Part shown: piece after piece, positions 26,917 through 33,855 of the stretch | How the letters are laid out: the number at the start of each line of letters is the position of its first letter | Numbering within the stretch: the stretch's first letter is position 1 | Origin: Phocaeicola fibrisolvens | GTDB taxonomy: Bacteria; Bacteroidota; Bacteroidia; Bacteroidales; Bacteroidaceae | Direction of reading: 5' to 3' | DNA: 64,000 bases | Assembly (NCBI RefSeq): GCF_025567125.1 | Contig: NZ_JAOQJI010000002.1 | Location: forward strand, 127,019-191,018 | Translations under genes and position numbers: made by a program | Notes under the pieces: generated by a model | Seen by the model: the letters and a program-made list of their open reading frames with translations, nothing else | Database searches by the model: none | What the model was told of the DNA's origin: nothing

Positions 26917-27966
26917 TTACAGCGTGTGTATGAATGCCTCCATCAGCATTCCGGGCAGCTCGTCCAAGCGGTTGTCTCCGGGGTGCAGCATCCTGCCCAA
27001 CTCCCTGAAAGCGTCGGGTGTCTGCGAGGCAAGCATATCGAGTTGCTCTCTTTCTTCGGCTGAAAGCAACGCCAGGCAGAAACCGTCCAACGACGAATAA
27101 GGCTGGAGAAGCATCCAGATGTAGGCTTGTGCCTGTGCCGGTGTCTTGACTTTTTTATTGCAGATGTCGTCGATACAGGTTCGGATATTCTGAATCAGCC
27201 TGCGGTTGGTGCGCATGGCCAGATAAATCATGGCATTGCGATAGGTGATGTCGTTCCGTTCGGCGGCAAGGAATATCTGTGCACAGCATCGTTCCGTGTC
27301 ATGAGTGATGTCGGAAAGATTCTCGCCGTCGAAATCAGGCAGACGTGAAAGGAATGCCCGGTACACGGCATCCTCCTTTTCGATAAAGGTCGTCAGGTCT
27401 GCCATACAATGAATACCGTAATCAATCGTTTCAGCAAGGGTAGTTCGATAAGTGGCAAGAATGTGTTGTCGGTTTCTCTGACTGACGGGCCGGTTATCCA
27501 ATGAGGCAAAGAACGGTCGGATTGTTTCAGCCGCACGATGCAACTCTTTGTCTTCAAGATGCGGTGAGATTTGTTCTTTTACCCACAGTATATCCTTATA
27601 AGTGCGTGTTTGAGACAGCACCATCCGTGAAAATTCCATGCGGATGGAATCATGTATCTGTTCACACTCTTCTCTTACAGTGGAATGAAGCCGGCCAAGC
27701 GTATCACATTCGAGATGCAGGAATACGGAATCCCTCAATGTTTGCCATTGCTTGAGGTGTCCGGCCAATTCTTTAATGGAGAGTTTTTTCTGCCTGCGTA
27801 TGTCGGACAGGTATTCCCTGTATGTTCCGGCAGGGTCATTCTTGGCTTTCGCCAATCGTTTGCCATTGCCGTTGTCGCATGACGCGCATAGGAATATGGC
27901 AATCGAAACGGCAATTATTTTGGCAAAGATTATCGGCTGTTTTAAGTTCGATTTTAATGTTTTCAT
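26917..27966 (-). CDS. Helical lipoprotein, 349 aa
   Basis: The signal ends AIFLCASCDNGNG, a lipoprotein cysteine near residue 30. The mature protein is almost wholly alpha-helical and charged (KLSIKELAGHLKQWQTLRDS, EQIHDSIRMEFSRMVL), with repeated amphipathic helices. No catalytic motif. It is the first gene of a minus-strand run divergent from the degenerate recombinase at 28205; its start codon overlaps one of the TAGTATGA repeats, so that regulator may control it. Family not recognised. Confidence 0.65.
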   Translation of the reverse strand: MKTLKSNLKQPIIFAKIIAVSIAIFLCASCDNGNGKRLAKAKNDPAGTYREYLSDIRRQKKLSIKELAGHLKQWQTLRDSVFLHLECDTLGRLHSTVREECEQIHDSIRMEFSRMVLSQTRTYKDILWVKEQISPHLEDKELHRAAETIRPFFASLDNRPVSQRNRQHILATYRTTLAETIDYGIHCMADLTTFIEKEDAVYRAFLSRLPDFDGENLSDITHDTERCCAQIFLAAERNDITYRNAMIYLAMRTNRRLIQNIRTCIDDICNKKVKTPAQAQAYIWMLLQPYSSLDGFCLALLSAEEREQLDMLASQTPDAFRELGRMLHPGDNRLDELPGMLMEAFIHTL

Positions 27967-28143
27967 ACTATATCATTTCGTACTATTTAGTGCAAAACTA
28001 TATATTATTTTTGATACTTCGCATCCGAAAAACCGTATTTTGTGCATTTTTTAATATCGTACTTAATAGTATGATTACCAATGAAAACAAGTGAAGATAA
28101 AACACGTGGAAATGTACGATTTTCGTTTTTTAATATAGTATGA
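27963..28143. promoter_or_regulatory. Divergent promoter region with repeated TAGTATGA motif
   Basis: Three exact copies of TAGTATGA: 27963-27970 (minus strand, overlapping the lipoprotein start codon), 28067-28074 and 28136-28143 (plus strand). Variant copies include TCGTACTA (27978-27985). The third lies in a near-palindrome AGTATGA-TTC-ATATACT. A TATATTTG -7 box at 28167-28174 follows for the plus-strand gene. The arrangement looks like operator sites for a regulator of both directions. Confidence 0.55.
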
Positions 28144-28204
28144 TTCATATACTCGAATAAAACTTGTATATTTGCACTTGTTATCATGAATATTGTATAT
28201 TGAT

Positions 28205-28816
28205 ATGGCAAAAGTCGGTTATATATTCGAGGCTAATTCCTACGATGCGTTTGATGCGGATAAGGAATGGATGCGCCAATATGGGTGTGTACAGGTGGTT
28301 GAAGAATCGGTCGGACACGAGACGCTTAGGCCGAGATGGAAACAACTGATGTCGAATCTTGAAAGAGGAGACGAATTGGTGATGTCAAAATTCAGCAATG
28401 CCGTTCGTGGTTTACGGGAACTATCGGCATTGATTGAGCTATGCCGCATCAAGGTCGTGCGTATTATCTCCATTCACGATAAAATTGACACCGACAACAA
28501 ATTGTTTCCGGACACGACACCGGCGGAAGTATTGGCCATGTTCGGGGCATTACCGGAGGAAGTGGCTGTTTTGCGGAAGTCGTCGGATAAAATTATACGC
28601 CTGCAGCAGAGTATCAGTATTCCGATTTCCAAAAAAAGTATGAGTAAAACTGAACGGGACAAAAAAATCGTGGATATGTATAACAATGGGTATTCAATCC
28701 GTGATATTTGGAAAGAAAGCGGTGTCCAAAGTAAAAGCACCGTGTACAGCATTCTCAATAAATACAAGGTTCAGCTTAACCGAACACCGGGACGAGTGCC
28801 GGGCATCCGGAAATAG
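28205..28816 (+). CDS. Degenerate serine recombinase-like protein
   Basis: 203 residues, start MAKVGYIFEANSYDAF. The fold of a resolvase/invertase is visible: RPRWKQLMSNLERGDELVMSK aligns with the 'RPxLxxLLxxLxxGDTLVVxK' block, SALIELCRIKVVRIISI follows, and the C-terminus is an HTH (YSIRDIWKESGVQSKSTVYS). The N-terminal catalytic motif (usually GYARVST) reads GYIFEANS, and the usual DRLGR reads SNAVR, so the nucleophilic Ser and one key Arg appear lost. It may be a DNA-binding regulator made from a recombinase. It adjoins the TAGTATGA repeats. Confidence 0.8.
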   Translation: MAKVGYIFEANSYDAFDADKEWMRQYGCVQVVEESVGHETLRPRWKQLMSNLERGDELVMSKFSNAVRGLRELSALIELCRIKVVRIISIHDKIDTDNKLFPDTTPAEVLAMFGALPEEVAVLRKSSDKIIRLQQSISIPISKKSMSKTERDKKIVDMYNNGYSIRDIWKESGVQSKSTVYSILNKYKVQLNRTPGRVPGIRK

Positions 28817-28919
28817 AACTTATAAATCAATATGGATATTGAAAATCAATAGATTGCTTGCGTAATTCATCGTTTTTTCGTATCTTTAAGTTGGATATAA
28901 CTATATAAAAACAAGACCT

Positions 28920-29024
28920 ATGGGAGATATTATAATTTTATTGCTGGTGTTCTTGGTAGTGGGCAGGCTTTTGAGGGGCGTGTTCGGAGGATTCAGCAAA
29001 AGCAGTTTTCGGGATGACAAATAA
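28920..29024 (+). CDS. Possible 34-aa membrane peptide
   Basis: ATG at 28920, stop TAA at 29022-29024. The peptide begins MGDIIILLLVFLVVGRLLRG and continues with a Gly/Ser/Phe tail: one membrane helix and a short basic-polar end. No ORF prediction supports so short a gene, but the sharply hydrophobic content and its own upstream AT-rich leader favour a real peptide. It lies between the recombinase-like and HU genes, same strand. Confidence 0.45.
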   Translation: MGDIIILLLVFLVVGRLLRGVFGGFSKSSFRDDK

Positions 29025-29055
29025 CTCCGGATTGTTGTAACTGGCAGATATTTGT

Positions 29056-29063
29056 TAATTTTG
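29056..29063 (+). promoter_or_regulatory. -7 promoter box of the HU gene
   Basis: TAATTTTG followed by CACC, 28 bases before the HU start codon, preceded by TTTG close by. Good match to the Bacteroidetes -7 element. Confidence 0.6.
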
Positions 29064-29091
29064 CACCGTATTCATAAAAATCAAGAACAAT

Positions 29092-29373
29092 ATGACAAAA
29101 GCGGAAATTGTCGCTCAGATCTCACGGCAGAGCGGAATAGAGAAAACGGTGGTGATGACTGTGATAGAATCATTCATGGAAAATGTAAAAGAGTCGATGG
29201 TTGCGGGAAACGAGGTGTTCTTGCGCGGGTTCGGTAGCTTTATCATCAAACGGAGAGCTGAAAAGACGGCCCGGAACATTTCGAAGAATACGACAATTAA
29301 AATTCCCGCTCACAATATCCCTGCATTCAAACCTGCCAAAGCATTTCTGAATGCGGTAAAAGAGAACAAGTAG
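29092..29373 (+). CDS. HU/IHF-family DNA-binding protein
   Basis: 93 residues starting MTKAEIVAQISRQSGIEK. Standard HU layout: two N-terminal helices, the VFLRGFGSFIIKRRAEKTA beta-arm region and the tip IPAHNIPAFKPAKAFLNAV. A DNA-bending architectural protein; in mobile elements it often helps recombination or relaxosome assembly. Has its own promoter box and ends at a shared terminator with ssb. Length and conserved residues are normal. Confidence 0.92.
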   Translation: MTKAEIVAQISRQSGIEKTVVMTVIESFMENVKESMVAGNEVFLRGFGSFIIKRRAEKTARNISKNTTIKIPAHNIPAFKPAKAFLNAVKENK

Positions 29374-29417
29374 AGTATAAAAGTACAGATGGTGCAACAA
29401 CACCGTAATGAGTAAAA

Positions 29418-29443
29418 CAAAAGCGACCCGAAGGCCGCTTTTG
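29418..29443. terminator. Bidirectional terminator between HU and ssb
   Basis: CAAAAGCG (29418-29425) pairs with CGCTTTTG (29436-29443); A- and T-rich arms act as tails on both strands. The two flanking genes are convergent. Confidence 0.75.
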
Positions 29444-29460
29444 TCGTGATAAGGCAAGGA

Positions 29461-29841
29461 TTATTTCTTGCCTTTTTTCGCTGGTTTGGCCGGCTTTTCA
29501 GGAGTTTCCTCCTTCTCGACGGGCGGATAGAACTTGACGGCGACCATCACGATACGGTTGTGTTTCACACCGCTTTGGTCGCTCCATTCTTCGGGCTTGA
29601 AATACCCCTCGACGGTCAGCATCGTACCCTTGGTCAGTTGGTCGAACGACCCGGTGTTCTCGTTTTTACGCCACGCCTCAAAATTCATAAAGGCGGAAAC
29701 GCGTTTGGATTCCTCGCCATTATTCTCCAATCGGCTTACTGCCAGAGGGAAACGTGCTACACTTGCGTTGGTGAACTGACGGATTTCTGCATCCTTTCCT
29801 ACGAAACCGGTTACTACGAAATTGTTTTCAATCTTTTTCAT
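29461..29841 (-). CDS. ssb: Single-stranded DNA-binding protein
   Basis: 126 residues. OB-fold start NFVVTGFVGKDAEIRQF, and the later block TKGTMLTVEGYFKPEEW is the usual 'KGxxVxVEGxL' strand. The C-terminus is lysine/proline rich (PEKPAKPAKKGKK) and lacks the acidic DDDIPF tip of housekeeping SSBs, as is common for plasmid or ICE SSBs. Binds ssDNA during transfer or replication. A ~680-base gene-free stretch lies upstream. Confidence 0.88.
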   Translation of the reverse strand: MKKIENNFVVTGFVGKDAEIRQFTNASVARFPLAVSRLENNGEESKRVSAFMNFEAWRKNENTGSFDQLTKGTMLTVEGYFKPEEWSDQSGVKHNRIVMVAVKFYPPVEKEETPEKPAKPAKKGKK

Positions 29842-30524
29842 AATGAATTGTTTTTAGAAGTTATTAAATCAATTTTACGCTGCCTCAAAAAGTAGGTGCA
29901 GTTAAGGGGATGCACCAAGGCCGGACGCATCAATACTCTTTATTTTTGTCCGTAGGCAAAACCGGAAGGCTCGATAAAGGAAGATTGTACGGCTGTGCCA
30001 TTGGTCAAGACTTCCAAAGTCGTTCCCGTCTGCATACTATCTTTGCATCGGAAAATGATGATGACTTCGGCGGAAAACTATTCTGAAAATGAGCGGAAAA
30101 CCGTAGTTGCAGGGGAAGTGAAAGTGCAATCCGTCCACCGGCACAATGGTGCGCGTTTCGGCTGTAAGTCCGCAGAATCGGCAGGTATTTTCGTGTAATT
30201 CGGTCGGACTGAATTGAGGTGGCTACAAACAGAACACTGAACTGACAACAGGTTGCGGTACCGCAGAAGGGAATATCAACGAAGTGGCGACAAAAGGCGG
30301 AACGGGATATCGGGGTACTGCCATGTTCCCGTCCGGCAGAAAGAAAAGGGGACAAAAGGGAAAAAGGAAAGAACCCTGCTTTTCGGAAAAGCGGACGGAG
30401 CTTTTCACGAATGGCTGTTTTTTACAAAAGGATATGGCGCAGCCAAAAGAGAGAGATAGATGTAAAAAAGGGAATGCGGCGTGGCAGGAATGGAAGATTA
30501 TCCCGTTCCTGCCTGCCTGTATCA
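29842..30524. other. Gene-poor stretch upstream of ssb
   Basis: 683 bases. No convincing gene: plus-strand frames here (for example 29995-30198 and 30284-30541) have low-complexity Lys/Arg-rich products and look like chance. A TATCTTTG box sits at 30038-30045 (plus strand), in an arrangement resembling the leaders at 7501 and 8409. Part of the region may be the long leader of the minus-strand ssb gene or the 3' region of genes at 30525-31626. Confidence 0.4.
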
Positions 30525-30782
30525 TCAAAATTCTGCCATGATTACCCGATGCTCGAAAATCTTTTTTTGATTACTGGGACGTCTTTGGCAAACCCATAGG
30601 TGATGCTTGCCATAGCCGAAGACGAAATAATCATCAAGGCGTGTTTTTTCTTGTAGGCGTTCCATGCCGGTACGCAGTTCCGCTTCATCGGTTGAGAAAA
30701 GAATCGTGTTGATGATACGGAAGTAGAGTTCTGTTACCTCGTCACAATAAGGACAAAAGCTATGCTCAATCGTTGCTTTCAT
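30525..30782 (-). CDS. Small hypothetical protein, 85 aa
   Basis: Starts MKATIEHSFCPYCDEVTELY. A CPYC pair near residues 10-13 may bind metal; the rest is charged and helical (RTGMERLQEKTRLDDYFVF). No family recognised. Its start region overlaps the end of the next upstream gene by 17 bases, so the small genes 31626-30525 probably form one minus-strand transcript. Confidence 0.58.
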   Translation of the reverse strand: MKATIEHSFCPYCDEVTELYFRIINTILFSTDEAELRTGMERLQEKTRLDDYFVFGYGKHHLWVCQRRPSNQKKIFEHRVIMAEF

Positions 30783-31125
30783 GTTTCTTTGATTTTAATT
30801 CTACTTCTACTATGTCTTCTATTCGACCATACAGGACAGAGCGCAACGCTGTTTTGTCAATGGCGTAATACTCGGCGATATGTCCGTGCTGTTTTACGAA
30901 ATATCGTTTGAGAACATCGGAGAAATCAAAGAAGTAGCCCATCAATGCGATACCTCTTTTGAAATGGATGCACTCTTTCACGTTTCGGGTAATCCAGTTC
31001 TTGTCTTCACGGCTCAACTTGTCTCCGTTATCAAGTTGTTCCCGTAACTGGTAAACCCTGCTGTCTTTCAGCTTCTCTAATTCGGGTACGTCCCATTGGA
31101 CGAATTTCATTGCTATCTGCTGCAT
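30766..31125 (-). CDS. Hypothetical protein, 119 aa
   Basis: Begins MQQIAMKFVQWDVPELEKLK. Charged, helical, with SREDKNWITRNVKECIHFKRG and GYFFDFSDVLKRYFVKQ. No signal peptide. It is a recurrent type of small accessory protein in Bacteroides mobile elements (recollection of family, not checked). An alternative start MKFVQW lies 5 codons in. Function unknown. Confidence 0.62.
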   Translation of the reverse strand: MQQIAMKFVQWDVPELEKLKDSRVYQLREQLDNGDKLSREDKNWITRNVKECIHFKRGIALMGYFFDFSDVLKRYFVKQHGHIAEYYAIDKTALRSVLYGRIEDIVEVELKSKKHESND

Positions 31126-31136
31126 CGCTCTTGTAT

Positions 31137-31313
31137 TTAATCGTAAATAATCACTTCATCACGATACTCGACCACCTCTTTGCCACTACTAAGACGCACC
31201 ACTATTTTATTGCCGAAGTCGCCGACAACTGTTCCCTCAGAGTAGCCTTTATAGGGGGTAAGCAAGGTGCAGTGCGCACCTATAATTTCGCTATTTTCTT
31301 CGTATTCGTACAT
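31137..31313 (-). CDS. Small hypothetical protein, 58 aa
   Basis: ATG at 31313, TAA at 31137-31139. Sequence begins MYEYEENSEIIGAHCTLLTP and has a compact beta-rich pattern (GYSEGTVVGDFGNKIVVRL, then KEVVEYRDEVIIYD), like a KOW or SH3-type small barrel. It lies 11 bases before one neighbouring gene and 19 after the other on the same strand, which supports a real operon gene too short for usual predictors. Confidence 0.6.
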   Translation of the reverse strand: MYEYEENSEIIGAHCTLLTPYKGYSEGTVVGDFGNKIVVRLSSGKEVVEYRDEVIIYD

Positions 31314-31332
31314 AAGTCATGTCATTTTACGG

Positions 31333-31626
31333 TTACAACTTGATATCCCATTTCCCCTGTGAGAAGATTCTGAAGCTCACGTATTCGTCTGTAAATTCGT
31401 AGGACAGAATTTTGATATAAGTTTTGTCTTTGGCTTCCAACGAAGCTATCAGTCTGTCGATTTCTTCTTCCGGATAAACCCAACGAGAGGTAAACTCCGC
31501 ATCCACGCTATCGCTGTGTCTATTGACAAAGCCGTCGAAAGTGTCATCCAAGAATGCCTCTATCTTGTCGAGGTCTGCTTTGTTTTCCGTCCTTGCGTAG
31601 AAAATGTTTGTTGCATAGTTTGCCAT
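31333..31626 (-). CDS. Hypothetical protein, 97 aa
   Basis: Starts MANYATNIFYARTENKADLD. An alpha/beta protein (IEAFLDDTFDGFV, SRWVYPEEEIDRLIASL, ILSYEFTDEYVSFRIF). First gene of the minus-strand run 31626-30525. Not recognised; the two-layer pattern with a C-terminal 'GKWDI' is reminiscent of ferredoxin-like small folds but this is weak. Confidence 0.6.
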   Translation of the reverse strand: MANYATNIFYARTENKADLDKIEAFLDDTFDGFVNRHSDSVDAEFTSRWVYPEEEIDRLIASLEAKDKTYIKILSYEFTDEYVSFRIFSQGKWDIKL

Positions 31627-32018
31627 AATCCTAAGTTTTAAGTTTTTTATTTTCCCTCTTTTAGCATTTCAGCTACTTTCGGGCTTGATTGAAAATTATG
31701 TCGCCTCAAAAGGTGTTATGGCTCTTTATGCAGGGTTTCACGACCAAATACGACCTCTGCAAAGCGGAGCGTGGAGATTTTGTCGGGAACCGTCAGGCTG
31801 TGACCTTGAATACAAGAAAGACATGACAAGTACCTTTGCGACACAATTCTCATCAGGCAGACCGAAAGTTGGGATGCGAGGATAGAATGCCTATGGCAGA
31901 AGTTACGATAAAAGGAACTTCCGTAAAATTGGGATGCAGCGAAAAAAGAAAATATCGGTGCGATTATCTTCTCTTTTGACTGTGAATATAAAAGTAAGGG
32001 GGAGAACTTCGGTAAAGG
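31627..32018. other. Gene-free leader region left of the inverted repeats
   Basis: No gene seen. Contains a plus-strand TACCTTTG promoter box (31831-31838) and a GGGAACCGTCAG stretch also present as GGGAACCGTTAG in the leader at 8670-8690, pointing to a shared ancestry of these intergenic segments. Confidence 0.4.
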
Positions 32019-32098
32019 TTTAGTTTAGTCTATTAGCTTATATATATGCTAAACTAAAGTAAACTAAATATAGGCAGATATATTGGACTGCCTGTATA
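32019..32098. repeat. Two adjacent AT-rich inverted repeats
   Basis: First: TTTAGTTTA (32019-32027) with TAAACTAAA (32060-32068), and inside it TTAGC (32033-32037) with GCTAA (32048-32052). Second: TATAGGCAG (32069-32077) facing CTGCCTGTATA (32088-32098). A TACCTTTG box (32119-32126) follows. A cruciform-like site; could be a replication, regulatory or recombination site. No flanking gene explains it. Confidence 0.6.
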
Positions 32099-32126
32099 GG
32101 TGTTTTGAGGGAAATGGTTACCTTTG

Positions 32127-32556
32127 CAAAAAACAATGTTCCTTGAAAGAAACAGAGATTTGTCCTTTTTTCTTTTGGCTGTGGTTATTCATCCATAGAT
32201 GACTGCAACAATCACTCTTGGCGAGAGGATGAAAATCGTGTGAAAAGACTTGGAAAAATACTCAAAGTACGAACAAGTGAAGAGAAAGAAAGGTAGTGCA
32301 AACAAAAAAACAAGAAAATAAGATAATTCGTGTTTCTGTTCCTAATTTGTTTCTTGATAAAAACACATCACAATATAAACTATTAATTTACAAGATATTA
32401 TGATGTGAAATTTTGAGATATAACTAAATTTTCCAGATTTCCATTAGAACGTCTTGCGGTCTTATTCTATACAATATCTTTTCGGGGCATGACTTGCATC
32501 AAAACCCCGGTTTCTCAAATGTCGCTACAAAGATAGGCATTTGGCTTCAGAATCTT
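32127..32556. other. Gene-free stretch before rteB end
   Basis: 430 bases, AT-rich, no open frame longer than a few codons; the convergent side belongs to rteB's 3' region. The plus-strand promoter box just before it (32119-32126) would drive an untranslated RNA. Function unknown. Confidence 0.35.
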
Positions 32557-33855
32557 TCATGTTTCGTCCTTTTTCTGTCCTATCCCGTATGCTTTTATCT
32601 TTTCATAGAGCGTGGTGCGCCCTATGCCGAGCATTTCCGCTGCCAGCTTTCGGTTTCCACCGGCCTCTTCGAGTGTATGGATGATATGTGCCTTCTCCAA
32701 GTCTTTCATGGACGGCGGTTTCCTTCCTTCGCCGTCCTCCGTTTCCAACGCTTCCGCCGTCACCGTCCCGCCTTCGGTAAACAGCACCGCGCGGCGCACG
32801 GTCAATTTCAGTTCCCTTACGTTGCCTTTCCACGGACAGGAGAGTAATGCCTTTTTCGCTGATTCGTCAAACCCGGTCGTATGACGGTCAAACTCCCTAT
32901 TCGCATGGTCGCGGAAAAAGTCAGCAAGCGGGAGAATGTCATCCCTGCACTCACGTAGCGGCGGTATGGCGAGTGTGTATTCTTTCAGCCTGTGGTACAG
33001 GTCGTCACGAAAGCGCCTTTCGGCGACGGCCACTTTCATGTCCTCGTTGGTAGCGGCGACTATCCGCACGTCAGCCCTTCTGTCCTCAGTACCACCCACG
33101 GGCCTGTAACGTTTAGATTCTAACGCCCTAAGCAGCATCCGTTGCACTTCAGGCGGCAAGTTGCCTATCTCGTCAAGGAACAGAGTTCCACCATCGGCTT
33201 CTTCCCAATATCCGGTCTTACGGTTCTCCGCGCCCGTGAACGCCCCTTTCTCGTGTCCGAACAGGGCGGAGGCGGCAAGCTCCTTTGACAGCAGCCCACA
33301 ATCCACGGACACGAATGGCTTGCCTGCACGTTTGCTCCTTGCATGTATCTTCCCAGCGATATGTTCCTTGCCTGTTCCGCTCTCGCCCAATATCAAGACA
33401 CTCATGTTAGTAGTGGCGACCAACCTTATCTTGCGGTTTATTTCACGGAAAGCCACGCTCTGCCGCTCGTAAACAGGTTCCTCATACCGCTCTGTCCTTT
33501 TCCGCAGGGATTTCAAGAGCGGAGGCAGGTTCGTTTCCAACAGGTTTTTGGGAATGAAGTCTTCCGCGCCCAGTTTCAGAGACCTGACGGCGGCGGAGAT
33601 TTCGCCGTACTCGGTCATGATTATGTAGGGGTTGTTCCTTCCCAGTTTCCGCAGTCCTTCCAAAAGGGTGATGCCGTCTCCGTCGGGCAGACGGATGTCG
33701 GCCAGTACGATGTCATCCTCCTGCATCCTGGCGAACAACCTTCGTGCGCCGTGACAGGTGGAAGTGCTGATATTTTGGAAACCTTTGCTTTCCAGCAACC
33801 TGCATACATAGTCGGAGAATACAAAATTGTCTTCTATCACGATTATCCGTCCCAT
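32557..33855 (-). CDS. rteB: RteB, sigma-54-type response regulator
   Basis: 432 residues. Receiver domain at residues 1-120 with phosphorylation Asp53 in LADIRLPDGDG; AAA+ domain with Walker A GESGTGKE (157-164) and the sigma-54-contact loop GAFTGA (204-209); C-terminal Fis-type HTH (NRKLAAEMLGIGRTTLYEKI). In CTnDOT-family elements RteA/RteB switch on excision and transfer. Overlaps rteA by 13 bases. All catalytic and contact residues are present. No rteC or tetQ lies nearby, so the trigger here is not obviously tetracycline. Confidence 0.93.
   Translation of the reverse strand: MGRIIVIEDNFVFSDYVCRLLESKGFQNISTSTCHGARRLFARMQEDDIVLADIRLPDGDGITLLEGLRKLGRNNPYIIMTEYGEISAAVRSLKLGAEDFIPKNLLETNLPPLLKSLRKRTERYEEPVYERQSVAFREINRKIRLVATTNMSVLILGESGTGKEHIAGKIHARSKRAGKPFVSVDCGLLSKELAASALFGHEKGAFTGAENRKTGYWEEADGGTLFLDEIGNLPPEVQRMLLRALESKRYRPVGGTEDRRADVRIVAATNEDMKVAVAERRFRDDLYHRLKEYTLAIPPLRECRDDILPLADFFRDHANREFDRHTTGFDESAKKALLSCPWKGNVRELKLTVRRAVLFTEGGTVTAEALETEDGEGRKPPSMKDLEKAHIIHTLEEAGGNRKLAAEMLGIGRTTLYEKIKAYGIGQKKDET

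Noticed and set aside
30284..30541. 85-aa plus-strand frame
   Set aside because: Low-complexity basic product, no promoter or neighbour support, in a gene-poor region.
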